This document shows positions 21,970-34,335 of a stretch of DNA of 64,000 bases, one piece after another (within the stretch, counting starts at the first letter, position 1; every line of letters starts with the position of its first letter). Location: assembly GCA_037043235.1 (NCBI GenBank), contig JAWRVZ010000131.1, positions 992,001-1,056,000 of the forward strand. Direction: 5' to 3'. A program made the translations under genes and the position numbers. The notes under the pieces were generated by a model. It did no database searches, was not told the origin of the DNA, and saw only the letters and a program-made list of their open reading frames with translations. This DNA comes from Rhodeus uyekii. Lineage: Eukaryota; Chordata; Actinopteri; Cypriniformes; Acheilognathidae.

Positions 21970-24600
21970 GTAAGGTAACTCCTTATTGCAGTTAATGTTT
22001 TGTCCTTATACATTTATTATATACACACACGGTGTTTTTTATTATTAATATCTCTGGCATTGCTCAAAGCACCTGCTCGTACCCTGACGAGTTTTGGGGT
22101 TGAGATACTGATCGAGCTGTTCGAGTTTTATGAATCCTTGTGGCACATTTTGTCTCCAATTTCGCTGCAGAAGTAACGCTGAACGCTTTGCTTCAAATTA
22201 CAATCATAAAAAAATACGTGTCGTGCTTAAATGCTGAGCTAAACGGGCAGAAAACATTATCTGAGTAAATTAAAGTCAAGAATACGACGCGAGGACGTTG
22301 TATGTTTGTAGACGTGCTTTTCTGTGGCCTCATAGAAACTTGTAAGTGAAAAAAGTATCTAAGCAAACCAGCATAAGATACTGGTGGTTCATTTTCCACG
22401 TTGTGTGGCTTAGGTGTATTATAAGACGGACAGTCACATTTTCAGTGCAACAGTTAGAATGAGAAACAAATCTCACGCTGTGCTAATTTCACAAGTTAGA
22501 TTAGGTTTGTGAGGTGACTGCGGAGACCTCGGTTTATAATGGTGACGCAAATGTAACAGCAGGAGTGTCCTGAATATTTTTGTAGATGTTATAACATCAT
22601 TAGTTTTAAAAATTTGTTTTGGCTCACATCATGCACATCGCTGAACTATGGGCCACCTGCCAGAATAAAGCTGAATATTATTTGGCTTTGTTGTGAATCT
22701 GCTTGTTAACATGACAGCAAATATGATCTGCTTAGAGACCAAACATTTACCAAGCTACTTCGTGTCTAGTGACACTGACATCTGTTGACAGCTGTTGTGA
22801 CGTAAGCTATTTCAAATATGCAACTGTAAATATAAGATACGATAATATAAATATAAGATATTTAATTACAGGTTTTTATTATATTTTATTATATATATAT
22901 ATAATTATATTCCCCATTTACTTTTTTTTACGGTATAAATACAATGTAAGGGTACATTAAGGGTAATGTAACTTGCACTTTCCTATCTTTTTCACAGTTA
23001 TGCAGATATGTTGTATTTTATTGTTTATAACATTATTTAAGCATCGTTACAGTTGCTGGAGAGGCCTCGTTTTATACAATTTTAGTCACCCTTTTTACCA
23101 CCTGTACTTATTACAGATTTGAATAGCTCCACATAGGTTGGTATTTTTTACAGTATATTATTTAATGACATGAACAGTAAGGAACCGTTAAATGTACAAT
23201 TATCTGATTGGCTCCTGTAATTCTTGTGACATTGTTACTGCATTTTTTTAATTACTAAGTTCAGCCAACAACAGAAGCCATTCAATTGAACAATTTCATG
23301 TTTTATAGCTGCTGTCATATATTTAATTTTCAGTCACATGGCTCTGAATCAGCCACTATTTTAGGGCTGTAACCATTCATTTCACAATATTTTGTTTCCA
23401 AATTATCATCACCCCATAAATTAATATTGCAGTAATATTACATCATTTGACATCAAATAACTAAAATGCTAATGTTTCCTCTGATCTTGCTAGGTGTGGG
23501 TCCTCGTTGCTCTTTAGCATCGATTTATGAATAAAATTATGACTCAGAGAGATTTTGTCAAACTCATACAGCCAGATTAGTCATTTTAAAAAGCTGTACC
23601 CCAGTACACTGAGTACAGGAATTACATTTTGCTCTCTTCAATTTGCATATTTAGAATGACATATTAGTGTTGATAATGTATTAAAGTGTAATTTAGCAGA
23701 TTTTCAACCTGTTTTGTGTTTTATTCCAGCGTTGGTATATACATGTGACGTGTCAAGTTTTCATAACAAGTTGCTTATTATCATTACTGGGATATTGGCT
23801 ATTTATGAGTACTTATAAAGCACATATTAATGCCTTATCCTGCATGAACATGTTCTACATTCCTTATTTCTACCCAATACCTAAACGTAACAACTATTTT
23901 ACTAAATATTTATAAGTAATAATTAGGAATTTATTGAGGCAGAAGTCATAGTTAATAGTTAATTGTGAGAATTGGACCCTAATATAAAGTGTGACCTGTG
24001 ATAATTGCTGAAGCTTTTATCATACCCAAGACATTTGTGTACTCTCTAATTAACATTAACACTGTATATTACCATAAATTGCCTTATTTGAGATGTATAA
24101 AGCTCACATGATCAAATGTTGATAATGTGTTTATAACTCTCCGTCATTTATTTATTTGTCGAACAACAGTAATTTTCTTCAGTAGTCTTCTTCTGAGACT
24201 TCCGGGTAAGTGGCGCCTATGCTCTGTTGTTTTGAACCATTAAGCATTTTCAATCAATATTTCGGGCATGCTGTAGTTTAGATTAAAATATGACAATGTT
24301 TAAGTTTGAAAATAAATGTCTGAACAAGTCTTTAGGAATTGAAGTATTTGGTGCTGAAATGTGAACACCGTAGCCAATAAAAAATTTGAAACGTTTAAAT
24401 ATTGTTCAGAAAACGAACACTGTCAACAGCTTTTATATCTGTATGGGATAGAGTTTTGCTTTTTTTAATTTCCTCTCCACTGCTTGGCCTAAAACAGTTG
24501 TGATTTCCCAAATGATCCTAGATGAACCACAAAATTCCCATGATCTATTGTTGTTTAAATTAACTATCAGTTAATCATTAGCCATAATAATGAAATATGC
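21970..24600. other. probable intron, no feature seen
   Basis: AT-rich, no supported gene or element; short TA runs near 22889-22905. Confidence 0.45.
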
Positions 24601-25500
24601 ATCTACTGCAGTGGCATATAGTCAACACCATGATAGAGTGTGCACAAGTTGCTCAAACCGTCATGTTCTTCACCAAATGAATGGGAAAAGTTTTTAGTCT
24701 AAATAAAGGGCTAGTAGGATTGTAAAATGAGTTGATGTGATTTACTCATCTAATTAAGTTACATATTTAAGCACATGCTAGTAAAAACGTGTAACTCCTG
24801 TTGTGGATGTAACAACATGCTGAAACACAGCAACTGACTCACAGCGATTTATTAAAATATTGTTCCCATTGTAATGTTATGACAGGCCCAATCATAGTTA
24901 TTATTAGTTGTGTGTTGCTGTTTGAGCTGCGTTCGCTGCATGAACACTGGTAAACTAAAGCCCTTTGTTAACGGGTTATTTAACTCAATGAAGCACATCT
25001 TATATTAGATAATCAGCTATATACAACATAAATATAATATTACAAATTATATCTGCACAAAATGATGTGAATGCACAAGTGAACTTGAACTAAGTTACAT
25101 GCAATTTAGTATGTATCACTCTTGTTGTGGACGCGCTATTCCTGGAACAATGCACTGAAACACGATAATTGAACTCACTTTTTATTACAATACAATGTTT
25201 TCTTTATAATGTCATGTAATGACAGTCCCAATCATAGTTATTATTAGTGGTGCATTGCTGTTTGAGCTGCATGCTGTGAAGGTAAAGATGACGTGCTTTT
25301 TACCATGTTAATTCTTAACCAAATGAATCCTATATGCGGTATTTATAGGCCTACTTAATGTTACAACTTACATTTGCACAAAACAAAAGGTTGCGTTTTC
25401 ACATGCAAACTTAGTCATGAAGGTGCAACTCTAATCACAATGACGATTATTGATCAAATTATCGACAATTAATCAATCGTCGAATAATTGTTAGCATCCC
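24600..25500 (+). repeat. hAT-like repeat family with 330-340-bp tandem unit, locus A
   Basis: Two similar units in tandem are marked by 'cccaatcatagttattatta' at 24887 and 25227 (340 bp apart). Each is accompanied by a 'tgctgtttgagctgc' motif, an 'actcaatgaagcacatct'-like motif and a 'tctgcacaaaa'-like motif. The segment ends in 'gttagcatccctag', the GGGATGC terminus seen in the related copies at 31504 and 62863. No coding sequence is recognised. Confidence 0.6.
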
Positions 25501-25737
25501 TAGTTTGTATTCATCAAGTTTGAAATCTTGACTACAAACAGAGATTTTTCAGAATGTCCATCGCAGCATTCTCTCCATATTTATGATTCTTTACTGACTT
25601 TAACCACTGCCTACAACATGCTGGATCCTTTACTCTGAACCAAAAGCAGCTCACTCTAGCTAAACATTTACTTGCGTCACAGAACAATAGAAGTTGACAT
25701 TACAACTAAAAGTTTGCTAAGAAGTATTTCCTACTAA

Positions 25738-26366
25738 GGCCACGTCCACACGATGCCGGCGCGTTCCTTATCCGATCTTTTTTTTCCTTGTTCAAAAAAA
25801 AAAATCAGCGTCCACACGATACCACTCAAACCGACTGAATCCGGTGTAGTTTATTTGCCAGACCAGTATGGGGCGCTGTAATTCTGCCACAAATAATACA
25901 CTATACACAGAGAAGAAGACTTTGAGCATGCGCATTGTTGTTGCTGTTCAGTGTTGCCATATTGCTATTTACCTTTTTGTCACGTCCGACCGGGAAAAAT
26001 GCATTGGGCAGGTTGATAAAATTTGGGATGGTTTTTGATGCATAAAATCGCTCAACACGCACTTTGGGATGGTATTTTTTTTAAATGGGTGGGTTTTAAG
26101 CTGTAGTTGGGCTGGAATCTTCAGTCCAATCTGGCAACACTGTTGCTGTTACTGTGACGCAGCCGACACGTGATGTGATGACATCATCAGTAAACAAAAA
26201 ATATACGGATTGGCCGTCCACACGATACCGCGAGGGTGTCGGATTCAGATATCCACTTTAGGACCCGGTATAAAAAGTGAGCGGATTCAGTCTCCCAAAT
26301 CGCCGGATGCGTGTGGACGGAACGCCAATCGATAAGAAATGTATGCGTCTCCGTGTGGACGGGGCC
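25738..26366. mobile_element. Harbinger-type MITE with TAA duplication
   Basis: The termini are GGCCACGTCCACACG on the left and CGTGTGGACGGGGCC on the right, an imperfect inverted repeat. TAA lies on both sides (25735-25737 and 26367-26369). A 3-bp TAA/TTA duplication is the signature of PIF/Harbinger transposition. The motif GTCCACACGATACC recurs inside each end (about 25811 and 26218) as a subterminal repeat. It has no transposase, and a second MITE is nested in it at 25949-26142. Confidence 0.75.
25949..26142. mobile_element. nested hAT-type MITE, 194 bp
   Basis: Begins CAGTGTTGCCA and ends TGGCAACACTG, a perfect 11-bp inverted repeat. It is flanked by the exact 8-bp direct repeat TTGCTGTT (25941-25948 and 26143-26150). 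The 8-bp duplication and CAG...CTG ends fit hAT transposition. It sits inside the Harbinger-type MITE, so it inserted later. Confidence 0.85.
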
Positions 26367-26593
26367 TAAAGCAAGGCGATATTTCACTGTGGTAAGCGTA
26401 TAAATAGCAGACATAGTGGGAGTGTCCTTTAATGGCATAACGCCCAGCACATTATGGATGTTAAAAGTGTCCTGCCAATTTAGGGAAGACTGCCTTTTTT
26501 CAATTTCTCTAGTATGGTACAACTGATTTTAAAAATCAACTTTCTACTGCATAGACGGCCCATTTTGCCAGTGAAGTCCCCCTTTTAAATGCA

Positions 26594-28034
26594 CTGCTCA
26601 AATAAATTAAGGGAACACTTAATCATCACAGTATAACACCAACTCAGTTAAACGTCAGGGATATCAATTGGTCCACTTAGGATGCATAAGTGATTGTGAA
26701 TCATTTTCACCTTCTTTAGTGCAAATGAAAGTAACATTAGATGCTTTAGAGAGGCAACAGCAAGATAACCCCCTAAAAGGGAATGAGGTTGCAGGTGGTG
26801 ACCATAGACAATTGTTCTCTACTTTCCTGACTAATTTGTCTTCAGTTTTGTGTTTTGTTAGGGACCTTGTCACTGTCTATAGCATGAGGTAGCATCTGCA
26901 ACACAATCAGGTTGCACTGGCAGAACTGCTCCTCCAGGATGGCATATTCATATGTGCCATCGCAGGGTTTTGTGTCTACCAGCACAGTTTCAACAGCATG
27001 AAGGAGATATTGGGAAACAGGCCATTACATGAGGAAAGCTGGACAAGGACCTAGAAGGGCAACAATCTAGTAGCAGAACTGGTATCTGCTCCTTTATGTG
27101 ACAAGGAACAGGAGCTCTGCCAGAGCCCTATACAATGACCTCCAGCAGGCTACTGGTGTGCATATTTCTGACCAAAAAGTCAGAAACAGACTTCATGAGG
27201 GCAGCATGAGGGGCTGACGTCCTCTAGTGGGACCTGTGCTCACATTTCATCACTGTTCATATTGATTGGCATTTGCCAGAGAACACCAAATTTCAAGTCT
27301 AAAATTGGCATCCTGTTCTCTTCACGGATGAGAGCAAGTTTACACTGAACACATGTGACAGACGGAAAAGAGTGTGGAGATGCTGTGGGGAACGTTATGC
27401 TGTAAGCAAAATCCAGCACGTTTGGTGGTGGGCCAGTAATGGTCTGGAAAGGAATATCCTTGGAGGGTCGTACAGACCTGTATGTGCTGTCCTATGGTTC
27501 CTTGTATACTGCTATTAGGTGACAAAGGCATTGATGCCATTGACTGGCCCTGACTCAGACATTAATTCATTTGAGAACCTCTGGGATATTATGTATTGGA
27601 GCATCCAAAGTCGCCGAGTAGCACCACAAACTGTCCAGGAGCTCAGAGATACCCTGATCCAAGTCTGGGAGGAGATCCCCCAGGACACCACCCACCATCT
27701 CATCAAGAGCATGTCCAGATGTTGTTGTGAGTGCATGCAGGCACATGGAGGCCATACACACAACTGACTTGCATTATAAGCTGCTGTGATGAACTTCGTG
27801 CAAGTTGGATCAGCCTGTAGCTGCAGTTTTTTACTTTGATTTTTGGTATGATTTTGAATCCATCCCTCAGGTTTGTTGATGATTTTGGTTTCCATTGATT
27901 GTTGTCACATAATTTTGTTCTTAACAAATTATAGAATCTATAATAAATAAATAAATACATCTTTTTAAATTGAATATTTAATTCTTTGAGATCCAATGTG
28001 TGATTTAAGTGTCCCCTTAATTTTTTTAACATCC
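26594..28034 (+). mobile_element. Tc1-like transposon, near full length but inactive
   Basis: The left end contains 'actgctcaaataaattaagg' with 'gaacac', and the right end 'gtgtccccttaattttttta', which are inverted relative to one another. Between them lies one decayed transposase frame on the plus strand. The outermost bases on the right have diverged and the TA target duplication cannot be confirmed. A shorter, internally deleted relative is at 6246-6570. Confidence 0.75.
26885..27766 (+). pseudogene. Tc1-like transposase pseudogene
   Basis: Recognisable pieces in order are the helix-turn-helix region (from about 26930, 'ctcctccaggatggcatatt'); 'aatgacctccagcaggctac'; the first catalytic block read as HPVLFTDESKFTL near 27310-27348; and a C-terminal open stretch at about 27519-27766 with NSFENLWDIMYWSIQ, VAPQTVQELRDTLIQVWEE and IPQDTTHHLIKSM. 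Asp of the first block and the ENLWD block are present. About 120 bp that should carry the second catalytic Asp are deleted near 27512, and several frame breaks occur. It would bind and move transposon ends if intact, but it is inactive here. Confidence 0.8.
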
Positions 28035-29190
28035 TGTGTGTTAGGTTATATGATTTACATGCATCATGAAACAGTGAGGGAAGACAGAGAGAATGTGTGT
28101 AAGAAATGGAGGGTGAAAAGGTTTTTTGATTTTGTAGGCTGGCTTAGAGTTTGCAGACAAGGCTGCCGTTAAAACATAAGATGAAACAAAAGAGCCTGTG
28201 ATAATCTAACAACCAATAAGTACTGGCAGTGGCAAGAGTAGAGGGAGGGAATGAGGCGGACCTGCTTGAGTGCTCTTCACTTTGAAAGTCTGCCACACAC
28301 ACATACACACCTGTACACTCACTGTGGGGTATTTTACTTTAGTCAGGTGCACTTCATCTCTCTCAGAGAAAGTGACTCAGGACAAGTCACTACTCTAGAT
28401 ACCAACCACTCCTGATCTTCTACCCAAATCAAACAAGACTGCACTGAATTGTTTTTGTGATTTGTGTAGTACCTGCAATCTTTATTATTACGCAAACACA
28501 TTCTATATTATCTGGAAGAGATGTCTGGTGCTTAAGATTGATTTTGTAGACCACAGTACTGATTAGAGGGCTGTTGCGTGTGACACGTTGGAGTCTGAAT
28601 TCCCCATTGACGATAAAATAGTAAAATAATTGTTTCAGCACTGCTCCAGCTCCAGCTCCATATTGTGTTGTTGATGACAGTCTTAATAACTAAGTGAAAT
28701 TCCCAAGGATCTTTAGAACTCGTTAGGTGTTCCATGGCTTTGAGCAGTTCAGTCTGGTAAAGCTGGTTGTGCTTGTTGAATTGTCAGGATGTGTGTATGT
28801 GTTCCCCAGTGTGGCCACACTTTCTGTGCTGTCTGTCTGCACTTATACCTGCTGAAAATTCAGCATTGGCCTTGGGTGAGTGAGCCACATTATATAGACT
28901 GTCGGTCCAGACAGATTTATTTTGTTTGTGTATTTTGAGGATTATAAAAGCAGGGGAGAGTGTAAATTACATTACTGTAGCACTATTTATTGTATGTAGA
29001 AGGATTGCCTTTAGTGGGATAGTGTGGTTAGATTTAACATGATATTATAAAGATAATCTAGTTCAACATCAAAATGTTAATACTTTTATTCAGCATAGAT
29101 TTATTGACAAGGGACAGTAAATATATTTATAATGTTACAGAAGATTTTCATTTAGATATTCTTTTTAATTTTCCACTAAAAATAAGACGA
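28035..29190. other. gene-free stretch
   Basis: No supported gene or element boundary. Confidence 0.5.
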
Positions 29191-29192
29191 GC

Positions 29193-29782
29193 AAATCAGC
29201 TTATTCTGAAGACTCACGTGACACTGAAGGCTGGAGTAAGAATTTGAAAATTCAGCTTTGCCATTACAAGGATGAATGACATTTTAAGTTATATTCAAAT
29301 AGAAAATGGTATTTTGAATGATAGTATTTCACAATGTCACTGTGTTCATTTTTACAGAACATTTTAAATTAGTTTTAATGCAGTGGTAAACAAGCCAACC
29401 TCAAACTTTGGTAGTCTGCATAAATGTGGTATTACATTTTTTTTTCTCTTTAAATCATGAGGGGAGAAAGCATTTTTTATTACTTTCCACACATTATTTT
29501 AAGTGGATAGTATTAAGTAAATTTTTGTTACAGGAGCTGTATCTATGTAATAGTAAAATAACATTGTAGACAGGGTATAAGACACTTCTAGAAATTACCA
29601 CCTTTATCTTTTTGCATTTGTTAACTTGCTTTATAAATAGTGATATTGTAAATTTTTAGTTTTAAGCTCTGAAGAATGCAGTCTGGAAAGCAATCTGTTT
29701 GCATCTCTTGGCTGTGATGGTAGGAAATTAGTGCTATTTAGTTTCAGAATCTGTGAACCAAAGCACACCCTTCTCTTAACTG
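29193..29782 (+). repeat. duplicated 590-bp segment, copy 1
   Basis: Near-identical, in the same order and orientation, to 35422-36030. Shared landmarks include 'tattctgaagactcacgtga', 'attcagctttgccattaca', 'aagccaacctcaaactttgg', 'ttacaggagctgtatctatg', 'agacacttctagaaattacc' and 'tgaaccaaagcacaccc'. The first 130 bp belong to a common cyprinid repeat (see 9886-10140). The remaining 450 bp are not recognised. Differences are small indels, for example 'atttagtttcagaatct' is present here and missing from copy 2. Confidence 0.8.
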
Positions 29783-31500
29783 CTCCTAATTGATCGAGTT
29801 AGGAGGTAGTGAATGTGAAATATTCCTCATGGCCACCAGCTGTTTACCCTGGAAAGAAAGAAGCATACTCTGCATACAGAACAGTTGCAGGTGCTGTTAG
29901 AGGACCTCAGTGAGAACACTGACATCATCTGCCTGCATCCATCTGTGGAGGGCAAGAGATCTTTTTCTGCCCTTGAGCCAATCAAATGTACCACACTGCT
30001 TATATTTTCTTTGCTCATTGTTTTGTGGAAACTTAAAATGGACATTGCAGTTCCACATAATAGGTGTTTTTTGACAGAGCTTTGCTTGTCATATCAGAGC
30101 CCAGAATGGTTTATAAATGAAACCCATTCACACTGATAGCATCAAGGAGAACAGAAGTCATTTTTGATTAGAGTTGATGGTTTGTGGTGGCAGGAGTGAG
30201 CAAGTTTGTAGGTGGAGTTCTGCCATGTGACAAAGTTATGCAAATGATGTGATGTTGTGACCATCAAGGTATATATATATAAAAAAAAGATATCGTGACT
30301 AGTAATGTTTTTTTATGTGGAAACCTGTATGAGTCATCGGTAATATAAATGACTTTGACTAAAGTTGATAATCATTTATCTGTCTTATGAAATGTTCTAT
30401 TCACTGTTGTAGTTTTAACAAAATATTTTCATAGAATAAAAATGAACAGAATATTTTTAGCAGCATGAAAGCCTATTGATAAAAAAAAGAAAGAATTAGA
30501 TTTTTTTTTTTTTTACCAGCATTGCTTTGTGTTCCACAGGAACAGCGCAGGGACTCTTATTTTGTTTTCATTCAGTAACATGTTCCTTTGTTTCAGTTCT
30601 CCCACCACACCTTAATCACCATGGACACTGATCATCTCAGCTGTTTGTCATGTGTATTTAGTTCTTCATGTTCACTCGTCTTTTGTTGGTTGTCGTTTGT
30701 GTCAGTGGATATGCTGCTGTTACGATTACCCTCGCCTATGTGGATTACCTTTATTTTCATTAAAGCATTTTTGAACTCTTTATCGTCTTGATCCGTGATA
30801 TCTTGTTTGCGGTGTCTTGTCATAAGTGTCATTTTTATTTTTCCACCACATTTTTCCATGGATGATTTTGTCCCCATCACTTTATGAAATAGTTGCATGT
30901 AATGTATGTAATTGAGAAAGCATCCCCACTTATTGTGCTAGAGCTGATTTTGTTTTGTGTTTAATAATGAGCACTGATCCAAATCTGTTAGTTTTGATGT
31001 TTTTCAGAGTGGTCATTGTCATTGTCCTCAAAATGGGAATGCAACAGCACTACATTTCTCTCAGAAACCCATCCACTGTGACCGACAGTAGATGATATAG
31101 ACACGAAGTTTAGATATTTTCCAAGCACATAATTTCTCCTTTAAAATCCCTGTGCAATAAGTACACCTTAGGATGTCGCAATATACATCCAGTCATGAAA
31201 AAAAGAACAAGATAATGCGGTGTGTAGCTAATATGTTGACGAGACGACAGACAAAACAAAACACTCTGCCTGCTCCAAAAATGAAATTTCCTGCCAGTGT
31301 GTTTAATTGTGTAAAAAGGACGTGGTGTTAGACACCTCACTTCTTTTTTGTATCATTTTGTACCATCTTGGCCATGAACTCTCTCTGCCTCATTTTGAGT
31401 GTGATTCACTTGCCAATAAAAGCAAACACAAAATAAACAAAGATGAATTTGGCTTTATTTATTGCTTGCTTGCAATAATATAATTATTTTGAACTATTTT
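29783..31500. other. gene-free stretch
   Basis: No supported gene; a poly-T run lies near 30500-30514. Short frames show no domain. Confidence 0.5.
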
Positions 31501-31503
31501 GTC

Positions 31504-32345
31504 TAGGGATGCACAATAAATCGCCCACTATATCGGTAAATTCTCATTTTCAATGTTATCGCTATCAATCGGGTAATAATTTAGCCGATATATTAAAGCC
31601 GATAAATAATGTATTATTTCCTTCAGCTGAGGTGAGGTTTCCTTCAGTTTAGATGCGTGCTTTTGCCATGATGGTTTTGAATTGATTGATATGATTGGAA
31701 TCACTTCAAAAAGGAAGATAGTTAAATGCAACATATGGAGCACAAATCTGTCGTATATGCTACATTCAATTATAATGAGAACACGACTGTAAAATAATGC
31801 TGTGACTTGTTGTGGAAAGAGCACATCCACAGAGTTACACACCGTCTAGCACAGTCAGGTTTGCTTGTGCAGTCACAGCCTTTTGTGTCATTGTAAGTTA
31901 TAATATTATGTATATTTTGATCTGATTAATCTGATATACTATATGATGCGTTTGGTTGAATTAGTTAATGATGCAGTAAAGCACTTAATTGTAACAGTGA
32001 TCATCTTAAGCTTCTGCATGTGCTCTCAAACAGCAATGCACAAAATGAATAACTATGATTGGGACTGTCATATACCGTACATGATATTATAATGAGAACA
32101 ATGTTGTAGTAAAACGTTGTGAAATATTTGTAGTGTTTCAGTGTGTTGTTACGGAAAGAGTGAGTGTACAGAATTAAACATTCTGGAAAGCATGTAACTT
32201 GGTTCAAGTTCACTTGTGCTTTCACATCAATTTGTGCAGATATTAGTCGGAATATTAAGTTTATGTAGAATAAATATCTGATTAATCTCATTTTGGTTGT
32301 GTTTCGTTGAGTTAATTGACCTTTTATTGAAGTGCTTCAGTTCAG
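31504..32345 (-). repeat. hAT-like repeat family with 350-bp tandem unit, locus B
   Basis: Reverse orientation relative to loci A and C. The outer end is TAGGGATGCACAATAAATCG at 31504. Shared landmarks on the minus strand are 'cccaatcatagttat' (32046-32060), two copies of the 'ttaactcaacgaaacaca' motif about 351 bp apart (near 31955 and 32306), and a 'gcctttaa..atcggc' terminal region. A short minus-strand stretch translates with FEVIPI and YLSALIYRLN, which recurs at 61929-62150. No intact transposase. Confidence 0.6.
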
Positions 32346-32370
32346 TGCGCTGATTAAACCCCAATGATGT

Positions 32371-32767
32371 TGTTATGAACGGGGACAGGGAATGTGTGTG
32401 ATGTGGAATGAGGAGACTGAGGCAAGACAGAATTCAAACTCACTTTATTATAAACAAAAACAAAATACTTTAAATACAAAATCAAAGAAGCACATCTGTG
32501 CATAAATTGAACGAAACATAAACTCAGGGAACTCAGAAAGACATACACACAAAAAGCGTAACAAAGACAGAGTCAAAAAGACAAGGGACATACAAGAGGG
32601 TAAATACACAAGGGAATGACGAACACTTGGGGAGACTAACGATGAAGGGACCCAGAAGTGAAACAACACGTGACACGACATACAGGAAGTGACAAATGAC
32701 ATGACACACAGGAAGTGACAATAGACCTCACCGACAGGAAGTGTAACATTGAGCACATGACATTACA
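32371..32767 (-). mobile_element. probable LTR fragment
   Basis: On the minus strand the segment ends CCGTTCATAACA with an AATAAAG polyadenylation signal about 75 nt before the end, as in an LTR. The upstream part carries three spaced copies of 'acaggaagtg' (plus-strand reading, 32681-32742). The proposed start at TGTAATGTCATG lacks a matching target duplication, so the left boundary is uncertain. Confidence 0.4.
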
Positions 32768-32769
32768 AA

Positions 32770-34070
32770 CAGGACTAAGGGTTTGTTTTGAATGATTATT
32801 TTATTACTATTACTTTAATTAAAACTATTTTTTAAATGTGTTATTATTAATAATTAGCACTTGTATTGTTCTCATGTTATTTTCATCAACAAAATGGTTT
32901 GATTAAAATAATTTTCTTATTGTCCATGCAGAAGACAAAATTTCATTTATGGATTTATTTATCCGTGGCCCATGTATTTTTTCTTTTTATGTAGCCTAAG
33001 TAATGTAGACTTGTTTGCATTAAGTATTTTTTTTGTTAGGCTATACATTTTTTGGTTACACTTAATTGAACATAACATGAACTAACAGAGGGTAATAGAG
33101 TAATGGAAGTATGATGTGAAACGGTGTGTATTGTCAAAAATAAAATTGAATAAACATAAAACACATATTTTTATTTATTAATTTTTCATATATTTTTCAT
33201 AACTTCCACACTTCCACTGTGCGCTTGAATTAATTTTCTCATGCCAGTTTTGTGGGCAAGAGTAACTGATTATAGCGGCAGGCTGTGGTGTTTCCCCCTG
33301 TCTTTAAAAAAATGTTTTTTTGTCCTTGGTCCAGTTTGGTTTAGATTTGTTTTACTAGGCGTCAACACTGAACATGTCATTCAGTACTTTTGTGCTTAAA
33401 ACAAATCTATTAATCTAATTACCAAACAGGCAAATTGACATTTATGAGTCCAATTCAATAACAAGTTGGGCAAATACAATGTAATTTATTGGAAAACTAT
33501 GTGAGTGGCACAGCAGGATTTTGAGCACCCAATTCAAGCACAGTTTTTGAGTCAATCCACGACACCATATCTGGATATAGAAACAACTCATAAAAACAAT
33601 GTTCTTGTATTTTAGTACCCTCCTTGTCGTACATCAGATCACCTTTTAATAATATCCCTAACTGAAATATTCTAGTTAGACATCAGTGGTCCGTTATGTT
33701 GTTATTGCGTGAGATTTCGTAACTATAGGAATCGCTTCTCCATTGACATGTTTTGCCCGAAACTATCGCAAAGTGCTTAATATAAACACTTGGGTAAGGG
33801 TGACGTTAAAACCTTTGTTACAATGCTCTTCATGAAATCCCTTGCCTCATGGATTTTCCCCCCCATCAGGAATACCTTTAAGTAAAACCACTTAAGAAGC
33901 TTCATGCATCCGGGCCCTGGCCCTTGGTGCTATAAACTCTTATTGCTGTCTCTTTGCAGAGAAAATATCGTTTTTTTATTGGAAGCCAGAGCCAAATACC
34001 CAGAAACACTCACAGGAACAGGACAGAAATGTGAAGTGCTCTGAGTGATCCAGTCTGCCGAACTTGCTGA
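32770..34070. other. gene-free stretch
   Basis: No supported gene or repeat boundary. A poly-C run lies near 33860. Confidence 0.45.
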
Positions 34071-34079
34071 CCGGCAGCT

Positions 34080-34335
34080 GTAATCCCTCTTGCCTGGGGT
34101 TAATTAGATCACCCTCTTTAATTTCACCCTGTTAATGGGCCTCTAAGGGCGGAGAAAACGCCCGGCCTCCTGCTTTATGAGCCCAACAGATCTGCTCGTG
34201 TTGATTGTGGTCGGCGCAGCGACCTCACTCTATGCATTGGTAATTTAATTGTGGCTGGCGTCTTCATGCTCTGTTTTCCAAATCAATCTCAGCTATTGTA
34301 ATCCTGATTCAATTAGAGACACGTGTGGAGACAGT
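34080..34335. promoter_or_regulatory. candidate conserved non-coding enhancer
   Basis: A repeat-free, GC-balanced stretch dense in TAAT-core homeodomain-type sites: 'ggttaattagatcaccc', 'ctttaatttcaccctgttaa', 'ggtaatttaattgtggc', 'tattgtaatcctgattcaat' and 'tagagacacg'. It has no open frame and its texture differs sharply from the AT-rich neighbours. Such sequence is typical of deeply conserved developmental enhancers in vertebrate introns. Conservation itself cannot be tested here. Confidence 0.4.

Noticed and set aside
32371..32767. Complete solo LTR
   Set aside because: One end and a polyadenylation signal are good, but no matching target duplication was found at the other end, so it is listed only as a probable fragment.
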